A DNA stretch of 64,000 nt from Lachnospiraceae bacterium (GCA_015057865.1 SVDH01000010.1:1-64000); one strand, 5' to 3'. Shown: positions 8,033-17,612, counted from the stretch's first letter. Notes: generated by a model from the letters alone, not told the origin. Made by a program: numbers and translations.

Positions 8033-10870
8033 CTAGATCGGATTCTCTTTGATGTACTCCAGTTCATCTTCAAACTCGCTGCCGAAGAAGTATTTCGGCG
8101 GTGTCAGATCTTCGCCGTTTTGCTTCTTCTCCCAAGCTTCTTTTACCTTCTTCGGTGTTGCGGGCAGATCATAGATCCGTACGCCACACGCATTGTTGAT
8201 CGCGTTAATGATCGGCATATGTGTACATGCCTGGAAGACTTCTGCTGCGCCGCCTGAGCCAAACGGTCCGTCCGGACGCGGATTGTCTTCATAATATTCT
8301 ATTCTAATATCATCCGGGATATCTGTACAGGTCGGAACACCGCAATATGCCATATTATTTGCACGATCTGTCGCATCATAATCCTCGCTCAGCGCAAAGC
8401 CGATGCCATGTGAGATCCGTCCGTAAGCCTGACCGTCGATTGAAAGTCTGTTGCCGATCTTTCCGATGTCAACCGCCTGTGCAAACTTCAGCACAGTTGT
8501 CTTACCGGTTTCCACATCCACTTCAACCAATGCGCATGCAACACCGTAGGTATAGGTTGAGAAACGGTCACCTTCTCCAGTATTCGGATCCTGTGCCGGG
8601 TCATAACCTCTGCCGACTTCATCCGCATGACCACGGTATCTGGTCGGAATGCCTTCCGCTACCATCTCCTCATAGGTACGGTAGGTTCCGTCATCCTTCT
8701 TCATTGCGCCCAGAAGCTTTTCTGCCGCATCGCAGATCGCGCGTCCATTCATATAGTGCGAACGGCTCGCCGCAGACAATCCGGAATCCGGTGCCAGCTT
8801 CGTATCCATGGTTACCTGACGGACTTTCTCCGGATCGATATGAAGCGGTTCAAGTGCCTTTAAGGTCAGTGCCAGTGTACCGATGTCGCCGCCCTGGCCG
8901 AGATCCTGCCAGGTATTGTAGACATTGATATAACCGTCGGCACAAAGCTCCAGATCATTTTCGCAATGATCGATAAATCCCTTTCCGACATTAAATCCGC
9001 CCATACCCATGCCGACGCCGACATGACGGCCTTCCTTCTTCGCCTCATCCGCGATCGCCTTGAACTCATCATAATGCGGTTTCAAAAGTTCCAGAAGCTG
9101 CGGATATGTATAATCATGATATGCTCTGCTGTTGATCGTCAGATCTCCTTCATGCGCCACATTCTTCATGCGGAACTCCCAGGCATCAACGCCTGCCGCC
9201 TCTGCCGCCATATCCGTCAGCGCCTCACTCATCGTATAGATCTGCGGTCCGCCAAATCCACAATATGCGCAGGTAAATGCATGGTTTGAAGCGCCTGCTC
9301 TCGCCAATGCCTTTACATTCGGAATGTTATAGCCCTGGAACGGCACTGAGATCAGGTTACCAAACGCGATCGACGCCGTTCCTGCATATGCGCCGTGATC
9401 CTGAACGACATCAAATTCCACGCCCTGGATCTTTCCGTCTGCATCGCAGGCCAGACGGCCGTTGGAAAAAGTACCGGACCGTTTACCTGTCATATGCATA
9501 TGTTCTTCATAGGTCAGTGTCATGGAGCATGGCATATCCAGTGCCATGACTGCCACACCCGCGATCGCGAAAATATTTGAGATCGTGGAATAACCGAAGC
9601 ATCCGCCAGCCGGATTGTCGATCATACGGATCTTTTCCGGATCCATGCCGATCGCCGGCGCCAGCTCATCCCGGCATCCGTACAGATCATGGGTCTTACT
9701 CATGATCGTCAGCATCCCGTCTTCATCCCAGTAGCCCTGGAAGACATCCGGCTCAATCGTCAGGTGGGGCTGACGCTGTGAATGCCAGCTGCCTTCAACT
9801 ACAATATCCGCATCCTCAAAGATCTCCTCTGTATCCTCACCCTTATAAAGCGGTGCAAACAGATACTGATTCGGAATGTTCGGGTAAAGCTGCAGTGCTC
9901 CCGGCATAGAAGATTCCAGTACGCTCATATAGGATGGCAGGATCTCCAGATCTGCCTTTACCTTTTTCGCTGCCTCTCTGGCGATCTCTGTCGAAACCGC
10001 TGCCACGACTGCGTATACATCACCACGTCGGTTGATCACATCTTCCGCGATAACAGGGAACTTCGGTGCGCCCTGTCCTTTCTGACGCGGTACAACTGCC
10101 GGGAATGAAATATCATTGGAGCCCTGCACGTCTGCTGCTGTTAAGACCTTAATAACGCCCGGTATCGCTTCTGCTTCCGATACATCGATGCTCTTGATCT
10201 TTGCATGCGGCACGCCTGCCATAACAGGTGCCAGATACGCAACGGTTCCCGGCATCTTCAAAGCAACATCATCACCATAATCCGTCAGACCGCAGACCTT
10301 TGCGAGCGCAGTCGGACGTGGCATCTCGCTGCCGTACAGGTCTTCACCCTCTTTCGGCTTCCAGGTAATGTCTTCGATGGTTTTCTCGCCGCGCATCACA
10401 GCCGCCGCATCCATGACGCCGTCGATCAGCTGCTTGTATCCGGTACACCGGCAGACATTATGATTCTTTGCAAACCATTCCCGCACCTCTTCTCTCGTCG
10501 GGTCCGGATTGACCATCAGAAGGCCATACGCCGACATGATAAAGCCCGGCGTACAAAAACCGCACTGCGCGCCGCCGTTTTTGATCCATGCCACCTGGAT
10601 CGGATGCAGGTTCCAGGGCGTTCCAATGCCTTCGATCGTAATGACCTCCGCGAAATCCGGGACCTTTGTCATCTTCACGATACAGGATCTTACTACTTTT
10701 TTATCCAGGACAACCGTACATGCGCCACAGACACCTTTCTCACAACCAACCTTTGTTCCGGTCAGACCAAGGCGGCGCAGGACATGTACCAGCGTATCCT
10801 TTTCGGGATCATAGACGACGTATCGCTGTACGCCGTTGATCACAAGGGATTTTCTTGATATTTTTGCCAT
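8033..10870 (-). CDS. Molybdopterin-dependent aldehyde oxidoreductase (MOP/xanthine oxidase family) with fused 2x[2Fe-2S] domain
   Basis: GCEKGVCGACTVVLD and CGFCTPGFIM...NVCRCTGY FeS motifs followed by the Mo-binding large subunit region; 945 aa. Confidence 0.92.
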   Translation of the reverse strand: MAKISRKSLVINGVQRYVVYDPEKDTLVHVLRRLGLTGTKVGCEKGVCGACTVVLDKKVVRSCIVKMTKVPDFAEVITIEGIGTPWNLHPIQVAWIKNGGAQCGFCTPGFIMSAYGLLMVNPDPTREEVREWFAKNHNVCRCTGYKQLIDGVMDAAAVMRGEKTIEDITWKPKEGEDLYGSEMPRPTALAKVCGLTDYGDDVALKMPGTVAYLAPVMAGVPHAKIKSIDVSEAEAIPGVIKVLTAADVQGSNDISFPAVVPRQKGQGAPKFPVIAEDVINRRGDVYAVVAAVSTEIAREAAKKVKADLEILPSYMSVLESSMPGALQLYPNIPNQYLFAPLYKGEDTEEIFEDADIVVEGSWHSQRQPHLTIEPDVFQGYWDEDGMLTIMSKTHDLYGCRDELAPAIGMDPEKIRMIDNPAGGCFGYSTISNIFAIAGVAVMALDMPCSMTLTYEEHMHMTGKRSGTFSNGRLACDADGKIQGVEFDVVQDHGAYAGTASIAFGNLISVPFQGYNIPNVKALARAGASNHAFTCAYCGFGGPQIYTMSEALTDMAAEAAGVDAWEFRMKNVAHEGDLTINSRAYHDYTYPQLLELLKPHYDEFKAIADEAKKEGRHVGVGMGMGGFNVGKGFIDHCENDLELCADGYINVYNTWQDLGQGGDIGTLALTLKALEPLHIDPEKVRQVTMDTKLAPDSGLSAASRSHYMNGRAICDAAEKLLGAMKKDDGTYRTYEEMVAEGIPTRYRGHADEVGRGYDPAQDPNTGEGDRFSTYTYGVACALVEVDVETGKTTVLKFAQAVDIGKIGNRLSIDGQAYGRISHGIGFALSEDYDATDRANNMAYCGVPTCTDIPDDIRIEYYEDNPRPDGPFGSGGAAEVFQACTHMPIINAINNACGVRIYDLPATPKKVKEAWEKKQNGEDLTPPKYFFGSEFEDELEYIKENPI

Positions 10871-10883
10871 AGTTTTTCCCCCA

Positions 10884-11987
10884 TTAATCCATACAAAGAA
10901 CTGCCTTCAGCACTTTTCCTTCTTTCGTATCTGCAAATGCCTGATTGATATCCTCAAAATCATAATACTGTATCAGCTTGTCAAATGGGAACATTCCTTT
11001 TCTGTAATAATCCAGAAGCTGCGGGATAAAGATCTTCGGATTGGAGCATCCTTCCACGACACCTGCCAGAGTCTTTCCAAGTCCCATCAGTTCTTCTTCT
11101 ACGTGAATGGTCAGCTCCTGCGTTGCGCCGAGAACGACACAGGTACCAAGCGGACGCGTGCAGTTTAAGCTCTGTCTTACGATCGCGCCGATTCCTGTAC
11201 AGTCGATCGCATAATGCGTGCCCATGCCATCGGTCATATCCTTGACAACAGTCGGCACATCCGGGATCATTTTTGAATTGATCGCATCCGTCGCGCCAAG
11301 CTCGATCGCCAGATCCAGACGGGACTGTACGACATCACACGCGATGATCTTGGTACAGCCGGCAATCTTTGCTGCCATCACAGCACTTAACCCCACCGGA
11401 CCGCATCCTGTGATGATGATTGAACTGTCCGGTCCCGGACGCAGGAAATTCAATACTGCTCCTGCACCGGTCTGGATGCCGCATCCCATCGGTGCAACCA
11501 TCTTCAGATCGATATCGTCTGCTACCGGAATCAGGTTGTTGACATGTACGACCGCATGTGTCGCAAACGCACCCTGTCCGAAGAACGAGGATACAAATGT
11601 ATCATCTTTTAACAGACGTTTGGTATTGTCATACTGTACGCCGGAGAAATTCAGCCGGCGGTTTTCTTTGCAGCCATATGGTTTTCCCGTCCGGCAGGCT
11701 TCGCATACGCCACATGAGCCAAACGAAAAACCAACCCGGTCACCCGGTGCAAATTCCGTCACACCCGGTCCAATCTTCTCGATCACGCCACAGCCCTCAT
11801 GGCCAAACACTGCCGGCAACGGAACCGGAATGATCTGGTTTCTTGCCACATCATCCGTATGACAAACGCCGCACGCGGTTACTTTAACAAGTACTTCTCC
11901 CTGTTTTGGATCATTCAATTCCAGTTCCGTAATCTGAAAGGGATCGCCCTGTTTTTCAATTAATGCCGCCTTTATTTTCATAAACAT
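10884..11987 (-). CDS. Zn-dependent medium-chain alcohol dehydrogenase (aryl-alcohol dehydrogenase-like)
   Basis: GVCHTD, GHEGCGVIEKIGPGV, structural Zn CGVCEACRTGKPYGC, Rossmann GCGPVG. Confidence 0.88.
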   Translation of the reverse strand: MFMKIKAALIEKQGDPFQITELELNDPKQGEVLVKVTACGVCHTDDVARNQIIPVPLPAVFGHEGCGVIEKIGPGVTEFAPGDRVGFSFGSCGVCEACRTGKPYGCKENRRLNFSGVQYDNTKRLLKDDTFVSSFFGQGAFATHAVVHVNNLIPVADDIDLKMVAPMGCGIQTGAGAVLNFLRPGPDSSIIITGCGPVGLSAVMAAKIAGCTKIIACDVVQSRLDLAIELGATDAINSKMIPDVPTVVKDMTDGMGTHYAIDCTGIGAIVRQSLNCTRPLGTCVVLGATQELTIHVEEELMGLGKTLAGVVEGCSNPKIFIPQLLDYYRKGMFPFDKLIQYYDFEDINQAFADTKEGKVLKAVLCMD

Positions 11988-12011
11988 TCTTTCCTTTCTC
12001 TTTGTTTATAA

Positions 12012-12054
12012 TGAAAAGTCCGGAATTCCCCCTCTGGGAAATTCCGGACTTTTC
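12012..12054. terminator. Bidirectional hairpin terminator
   Basis: gaaaagtccggaattccccctctgggaaattccggacttttc, flanked by A/T tracts. Confidence 0.75.
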
Positions 12055-12126
12055 ATCCACAGGAAGTGCTGTCTTATTTCATTTCCGTTCTAAACAGACT
12101 TCGTACTTCCCAGATCATCACGGATC

Positions 12127-12243
12127 CTACTCGACGGTCTCTCCGCGTTCTTTTTTCTTTTTGTAGGCAACGATGCCCAGAATCAGGCATACGACCATTA
12201 CGCCTATAAGATATAATGCTACGAAGGTATCTACTGGTTGCAT
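12127..12243 (-). CDS. 38-aa single-TM small protein (putative symporter accessory peptide)
   Basis: MQPVDTFVALYLIGVMVVCLILGIVAYKKKKERGETVE; SD GGAGGG upstream; not in the supplied ORF track. Confidence 0.6.
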   Translation of the reverse strand: MQPVDTFVALYLIGVMVVCLILGIVAYKKKKERGETVE

Positions 12244-12244
12244 A

Positions 12245-12415
12245 TCATCCCTCCTGTTTTTCTCCTCTTAACTCTCTTAACTCATTTAATACGCGAACCT
12301 CTTCGTCACCATCATCAAGATGACGGCCCATGCCTTTGAAGACCGCATGTACGATCAAATTCGCAACCAGGCATACGGCCAGACCACCGACGATGTCAAT
12401 AATTATCCAATTCAT
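12245..12415 (-). CDS. Small single-TM protein between symporter and 38-aa ORF
   Basis: MNWIIIDIVGGLAVCLVANLIVHAVFKGMGRHLDDGDEEVRVLNELRELRGEKQEG; SD GGAGG before this ATG. Confidence 0.6.
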   Translation of the reverse strand: MNWIIIDIVGGLAVCLVANLIVHAVFKGMGRHLDDGDEEVRVLNELRELRGEKQEG

Positions 12416-12448
12416 ACTCTTGCCTCCTATTTCAACCATTCAAAAGCA

Positions 12449-14008
12449 TTAAGCATTCATTTTTGCTTTCAGAGCTGCAAGCTCTTCTTTTTCTGCTTTT
12501 TCCATATCTTTCATCTGGCGAAGGAGTCCCTTTTCCCAACCCGGCATAACTGCCAGCAGGATTGCTCCCAGGCCAAGAGATACGAATGCGACCGGCCAGA
12601 ACGGAAGGGTGAACAGACCTGCCCACGGAGGACAAGCGAAGGTCCACCAGAAGTTCACGGCCGTACATACAATTACCGTGATCCACGCCGCCTTTCGATT
12701 GATCCTCCAACACATTCCGAACATATAGTTGACCATGATCGGCATGGAAATAGCAAAGCACCACATAAACAGAGTGATCAGAAGCGAAACCTTCATCGCC
12801 GGAAGGAGACATGCCAGTAACAGAACAATGATGCAGCCACGGCTGATTCCCAGGTAACCTTTATCACCCGGCTTTTTGTTTACGATCGGGCAGATCAGGT
12901 CATCGATGATAACCTGTGAGGTTGCCAGAAGCATACCGGAACCGGTGGACAGAAGCGCCGCCAGAAGCGATACGATCAACAGACCGATCATGATCTGCGG
13001 CAGAGCCTGCAGTGCCAGGTTTGATACCGCCAGAAGCGGGGTGTCTGCTGCGATCGACGGAATCGACTGTGCAATAACAGAGAGGATTACGAAGGGCAGG
13101 CAGGCTGCAGTATTGATCAAACCACCGATCAGAGCGCCGCGGCGCATGGAGTGGTTGTCTTTTACTGCCATAACCGGCTGATACATACACTGCTCAGATG
13201 ATACTGACAGGACATGCTGTACGATCATCGGAATAGCTACATTCATCAATACAACCGGGGTCAGATGGAATATGTTGGTATGCCATTCATTCCCACTTGC
13301 TGCAAGTGCTGCATAAACGCCGGCTGCTCCGTCCTGAACATTATGAATCGCTACGGAAACAGCGATATAAGCGCCGACGATCAGTACGATCGCATTGATA
13401 ACGCCCATGTAAGAAGCCTGCAGGATGCCGCCGAACAAAACGTAGATCAGCATCAGTGCTCCGGCAATGATTACACACCAGGGTGCAAATGCAAGCCGGC
13501 CGGCTGTCAGAGCGTAAATACAGGTCGCTGTTCCCAGAAGCTCGGACATCGTAATACCAAGCCATCCAGCCGGTGAAAGCGACGTATTAACAACCTTCAT
13601 TTTGGATCCGAACAGTTTTTCTGTTGCCTGCGGGAAGGTAACAATTCCATATCTGCTGTTCAGCTTACGGAACCAAGGCGCGATAAAGAGCAGGAAAATC
13701 GGTACGAACACACCACCGCCGAGGATGCCCCACCATGCAACTGCTGCACCCATTCCGAACTGCTGCTCGATCAGAGCTGTCGTGTGACCGCCGCCCAGCG
13801 GAGCCAGGGTAAAGGCACACATGAAAGCGATCCAGCCGATCTGTCCCGATGCCGTAAAGAAGCTTTTTCCGGAACCACCGTCACCTGTAGCCGCATTTCT
13901 TTGTTTTCTTATGGATATCGTGCCGAAAAGAACACTGAAAAATCCAAAGTATATAACCGCAAATAAAATAGGTATCATACTTTTCAATCCCTCCAATAAT
14001 ATTGTCAT
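12449..14008 (-). CDS. Sodium:solute symporter (SSS) family transporter
   Basis: ~13-TM hydrophobic protein with SSS-like GWLGITMSELLGTATCIYALTAGRLA region. Confidence 0.8.
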   Translation of the reverse strand: MTILLEGLKSMIPILFAVIYFGFFSVLFGTISIRKQRNAATGDGGSGKSFFTASGQIGWIAFMCAFTLAPLGGGHTTALIEQQFGMGAAVAWWGILGGGVFVPIFLLFIAPWFRKLNSRYGIVTFPQATEKLFGSKMKVVNTSLSPAGWLGITMSELLGTATCIYALTAGRLAFAPWCVIIAGALMLIYVLFGGILQASYMGVINAIVLIVGAYIAVSVAIHNVQDGAAGVYAALAASGNEWHTNIFHLTPVVLMNVAIPMIVQHVLSVSSEQCMYQPVMAVKDNHSMRRGALIGGLINTAACLPFVILSVIAQSIPSIAADTPLLAVSNLALQALPQIMIGLLIVSLLAALLSTGSGMLLATSQVIIDDLICPIVNKKPGDKGYLGISRGCIIVLLLACLLPAMKVSLLITLFMWCFAISMPIMVNYMFGMCWRINRKAAWITVIVCTAVNFWWTFACPPWAGLFTLPFWPVAFVSLGLGAILLAVMPGWEKGLLRQMKDMEKAEKEELAALKAKMNA

Positions 14009-14171
14009 TATTTACATCGAGTTATCAAAACATCTCTCCCTCTTTTATCACCTCCACCATTTTCCTCTACTCTTAGATACGTTCTCACTGTTTATAAACA
14101 GTTTATAAACTTTCCAGAAATTATTACAGCGAACATACTCGATGAGGGCATCAAGTTTTTTCATGCCGACA

Positions 14172-14210
14172 AAAAAGGTCTGCCGCAAAAATGCGACAGA
14201 CCTTTATCTG
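14172..14210 (-). terminator. Intrinsic terminator after the cysteine hydrolase gene
   Basis: aaaaggtctgccgcaaaaatgcgacagaccttt hairpin. Confidence 0.7.
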
Positions 14211-14228
14211 AAAAACATATTTTTCTCT

Positions 14229-14828
14229 TTACTGTTCTAATTCCCCCAGGATTTCATCACAGCTCATCGCACGGCCAAAGATATCCATGTTGGCGATTGT
14301 CGCCGCCTGTGCTTCCGGCGTATGTGCCGAGCAGACATCCGTTCCAAGGACCACCTTATAATCCCTGAAAAACGCGTCCCGGATTGTTGACTCGCAGCAG
14401 ATATTGGTCACAGTCCCGCAGACAATGATCGTATCCACAGGCTGTTCCATGCCACGGATATTTTTGAGGATGATCTCCAGATCCGTCTGATAAAACGCGG
14501 AAAACCGGCGTTTTCGAATGATATGCTCTCCGGGTTCCGGTTTTAATTCATCGATGATCTCAATCCCTTCCGTGCCTTCCCGCATGCCGGCTTCTTTGAG
14601 CCACGGCTGGCCGATCACCTCCATCGGACAGAATACGGCATCCGTGATCTGCTGGGTGTAGATCACCGGTATTCCCAGCTCTCTACAGCATTTGATCAAC
14701 CGCTGGATCTGCGGAATCTGCCCCTTTGCGTCTTTGACTTCCATGATCGCGCCTTCGCGCACAAAATCATTTTGCATATCCACAACGATCAGCGCGCAGC
14801 GGTCTTTATTCAACGTCCAGATTGGCAT
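14229..14828 (-). CDS. Isochorismatase-family cysteine hydrolase
   Basis: ALIVVDMQNDFV; VCGTVTNICCESTIRDAFFRDYKV. Confidence 0.88.
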   Translation of the reverse strand: MPIWTLNKDRCALIVVDMQNDFVREGAIMEVKDAKGQIPQIQRLIKCCRELGIPVIYTQQITDAVFCPMEVIGQPWLKEAGMREGTEGIEIIDELKPEPGEHIIRKRRFSAFYQTDLEIILKNIRGMEQPVDTIIVCGTVTNICCESTIRDAFFRDYKVVLGTDVCSAHTPEAQAATIANMDIFGRAMSCDEILGELEQ

Positions 14829-14887
14829 GGCTTTCCCTCGCTTTCTTCTCTAAAACTTATACTTTTTAAGATGCACCAGGTATATCA

Positions 14888-15064
14888 ATTCTCATTACAT
14901 GCCACGAAAAAACAAAACTTGATTTTCTCGATTTTTCTCTGCCGCTTATTCACTCGGTCTCCGCGGGATGACAGGTTTGCACCCGTCTCCGACCTCGTTG
15001 CTATGCTCGAAAAATCTTCGAAAACACTGCGAAAATTGTTTTTTTGTAACATGTAATTGAGAAT
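14888..15064. repeat. Imperfect long inverted-repeat element (MITE-like or structured)
   Basis: ATTCTC-ATTACATG at the left end versus CATGTAATTGAGAAT at the right, with partly complementary A/T-rich inner arms. Confidence 0.45.
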
Positions 15065-15335
15065 ATGACATACCAGATTGCTGTATCATCACTTTTTCGT
15101 AAAGAGAGCACTAGTGTTTCAAGAAGGTTACAAGGTTTCAGAGAGGGCAAAATTTATTATCCACAATAAATTTTGGGTGAATAGGAGTGGCGTTTTTATC
15201 AAAAAACGGCAACGACTATGAGGTGTACCTCTCAGAAACCGCAGAAAGCTTTTTTAGAAACACTTCGCGAACGGCAAGAAAAAGGATGTGCAGCAACTGT
15301 GTGGCATATCTTAAAGCAATGTTAAAACGTATAGA

Positions 15336-16481
15336 TTACCGAAACAATTTGAAAAATGCCCTCATATCCTCTGTCAGCAATTTGGGCTGCTCCAACGCCG
15401 GGAAATGTCCGCCGCATGGCATCACATTCCACTGCACCAGGTTGTAATGCTTCTCGGCCCAGCTTTTCGGCCGGTTGAACGGATCCTTCGGGAAAAATGC
15501 AACCCCCGTCGGAGACTTGATCTGCGGATCAGGCGCACCCCAGTGCAACTCCGGATTGTGAAACGATTCATAATACAATCTGGCTGCAGAAAATATGCTG
15601 TTCGTCGCCCAGTAAAACATGATGATCGTCAGCAGCTTATCCTTTGTATAAACAGACTCCAGATCGCCGCCGCAGTCACTCCAGGTCCTGAATTTCTCAA
15701 TAACCCATGCAGCAAATCCGGCAGGCGAATCACACTGCGCCACAGTCAGGGAATCCGCTTTGGTCTCCATGATCAGGTGATAAGCACCTTCCATGAAATC
15801 AAACTCCATCTGTCTCTGACATGCCTCCATATCCTCCGGCGGCAGTTCGTCGATCATCGGGACCGGCAGATTTGCGTAGTTTAAATGGATCGCGCATACC
15901 TGCTCCGGATAACGGGTCCCGAGTCTTGCACAGATCATCGAACCCCAGTCACCACCCTGTGCGCCATAAGAAGGATAGCCCAATGCTTCCGTCATCAGTA
16001 CATGCACAGCCTGCGCCATCCGGTCCGCACCCCATCCCGGGTCTTTCGGATGTCCGCTGAACCCGAATCCCGGCAGATCCGGGATCACAACATCAAAGCT
16101 GTCCGACGGGTCCCCTCCATAGGCGGCCGGATCCGTCAGTGGTCCGATCATTTCGAAAAACTCATAGCTTGCGCCGGGCCAGCCGTGCAGCAGTAAAAGC
16201 GGAAACGGATTCTCCCCTTTTCCCCTTACATGCCAGAAGCGGATATCGACACCATCGATCTCTACGATATAAGAAGGCCATTTGTTCAGCTCTGCCTCCC
16301 ATTTGCGCCAGTCATAAACATATTGCCAGTAAGCACAAATCTCCCTGATATAATCAATGTTCGATCCGTATTCCCAGCCGGACCCCCGTATCGGTTCCGG
16401 CCATCTGGTCCGGCCCAGACGGAATTTCAGATCTTCGAGCACCTCTTCCTCTACATGGATCGTATATGGTCTGACTTCCAT
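15336..16481 (-). CDS. Epoxide hydrolase (EHN domain + alpha/beta hydrolase)
   Basis: EHN-like N-terminus FRLGRTRWPEP, LLLHGWPGASYEF, QGGDWGS nucleophile. Confidence 0.9.
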   Translation of the reverse strand: MEVRPYTIHVEEEVLEDLKFRLGRTRWPEPIRGSGWEYGSNIDYIREICAYWQYVYDWRKWEAELNKWPSYIVEIDGVDIRFWHVRGKGENPFPLLLLHGWPGASYEFFEMIGPLTDPAAYGGDPSDSFDVVIPDLPGFGFSGHPKDPGWGADRMAQAVHVLMTEALGYPSYGAQGGDWGSMICARLGTRYPEQVCAIHLNYANLPVPMIDELPPEDMEACQRQMEFDFMEGAYHLIMETKADSLTVAQCDSPAGFAAWVIEKFRTWSDCGGDLESVYTKDKLLTIIMFYWATNSIFSAARLYYESFHNPELHWGAPDPQIKSPTGVAFFPKDPFNRPKSWAEKHYNLVQWNVMPCGGHFPALEQPKLLTEDMRAFFKLFR

Positions 16482-16533
16482 AGGCAGCCTCCTCCGTATT
16501 TTACAAATCTTCAGGAGCGGTCAAACATTCTTT

Positions 16534-17052
16534 TTACAGATAGCTGACAAACGCATCCAACGGTTTTCTGACCACATGCACCGGCGCCGGCTGGCAGTCC
16601 TCTGCCGCATAACCGAGCGGCATCAACAGAACCATCTGCTCATCTTCCGGCAGTCCAAGCACCTTTTTGCATCCCTCAAAATCGAAATCCATCACCCATG
16701 TTGAGTCTACATCCAGCTCTGCTGCCTGCAGGATTGCCTGTGTCGCCATGATGCTCACATCGATCTGTCCGGAAGGATATAAGATCTCTTCCCGGTTGTT
16801 GACCCATTCTTCGTCTTTGCTGTAGGCAAATGCCAGAACCGTTCCCGCACCATACCGGCAGGGTGTAACCCCATCGATCTTTTCCATCCATTCCTTACCC
16901 TGCAGTACATAGATCTTCCACGGCTGCTGATTGTGTGCAGACGGTGCTGCCTGTGCTGCTGCCAGGATCTGATCCAGTTTCTCTTTTTCTAACAGTTTGT
17001 CAGAATATTTTCTGCAGGAATACCTTTTTTTACACAGTTCTAAAAATGTCAT
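16534..17052 (-). CDS. Nitroreductase family protein
   Basis: RYSCRKYSDK... AAPSAHNQQPWKIYV. Confidence 0.85.
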   Translation of the reverse strand: MTFLELCKKRYSCRKYSDKLLEKEKLDQILAAAQAAPSAHNQQPWKIYVLQGKEWMEKIDGVTPCRYGAGTVLAFAYSKDEEWVNNREEILYPSGQIDVSIMATQAILQAAELDVDSTWVMDFDFEGCKKVLGLPEDEQMVLLMPLGYAAEDCQPAPVHVVRKPLDAFVSYL

Positions 17053-17076
17053 AATGTGCCTCCTTTTTCAATTGTC

Positions 17077-17448
17077 TTATATGCTAAGCAGATGCTTCCC
17101 TTCCTGTTGAAGCAACGCGATCCGCTCACCCCACGGGGTTACTTCGATCCCCATTTCTTCCAATGCGTCCTTTGTGCCCAGGTTCACTGCGCATCCGATG
17201 CAGGCAGAAAATGTCACGCCTGCCTTTTTTGCGATGTCCATCCGTGCCCGAATCGCCTCATCGTTGATCACATACTTCTGCGTCGCGCCCCAGATGATGA
17301 CTGTGATCTGATCCCACCAGCCGCGAAGCATGCCGTTCGTGGCATACATCATCACCATATGTTCCGACGTATCAGGATCCGCATTTGTCCACAGGATATG
17401 CAAATGTCGATCCGCCACTTCTTCAATCTGTTCAAATGCCTTCATCAC
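17077..17448 (-). CDS. DsrE-family protein
   Basis: LHILWTNADPDTSEHMVMMYATNGMLRGWWDQITVIIWG...ACIGCAVNLG. Confidence 0.65.
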   Translation of the reverse strand: MMKAFEQIEEVADRHLHILWTNADPDTSEHMVMMYATNGMLRGWWDQITVIIWGATQKYVINDEAIRARMDIAKKAGVTFSACIGCAVNLGTKDALEEMGIEVTPWGERIALLQQEGKHLLSI

Positions 17449-17554
17449 TACCTCCTTTCCTATATACTAACCCACTTTTTACTATATAAAGCACGGCGAA
17501 TACGGTCAAACGAATCATTCCGATAATCCTATCTATTAATTGTTGCGAAAGAAG

Positions 17555-17608
17555 AAAACCTCCTGTAAAGTAAGAGAATACATACATGTTCTTCTTACAG
17601 GAGGTTTT
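17555..17608 (+). promoter_or_regulatory. Hairpin overlapping the ribosome-binding site of the downstream gene
   Basis: Perfect 14-bp arms AAAACCTCCTGTAA / TTACAGGAGGTTTT; right arm contains AGGAGG. Confidence 0.6.
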
Positions 17609-17612
17609 TATC

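Noticed and set aside
15187-15447. ORF 15187..15447 (+), and an alternative frame reading AFLETLRERQEKGCAATVWHILKQC
   Set aside because: Overlaps the antisense 3' end of the epoxide hydrolase; a faint XdhC-like or remnant resemblance is too weak to call a pseudogene
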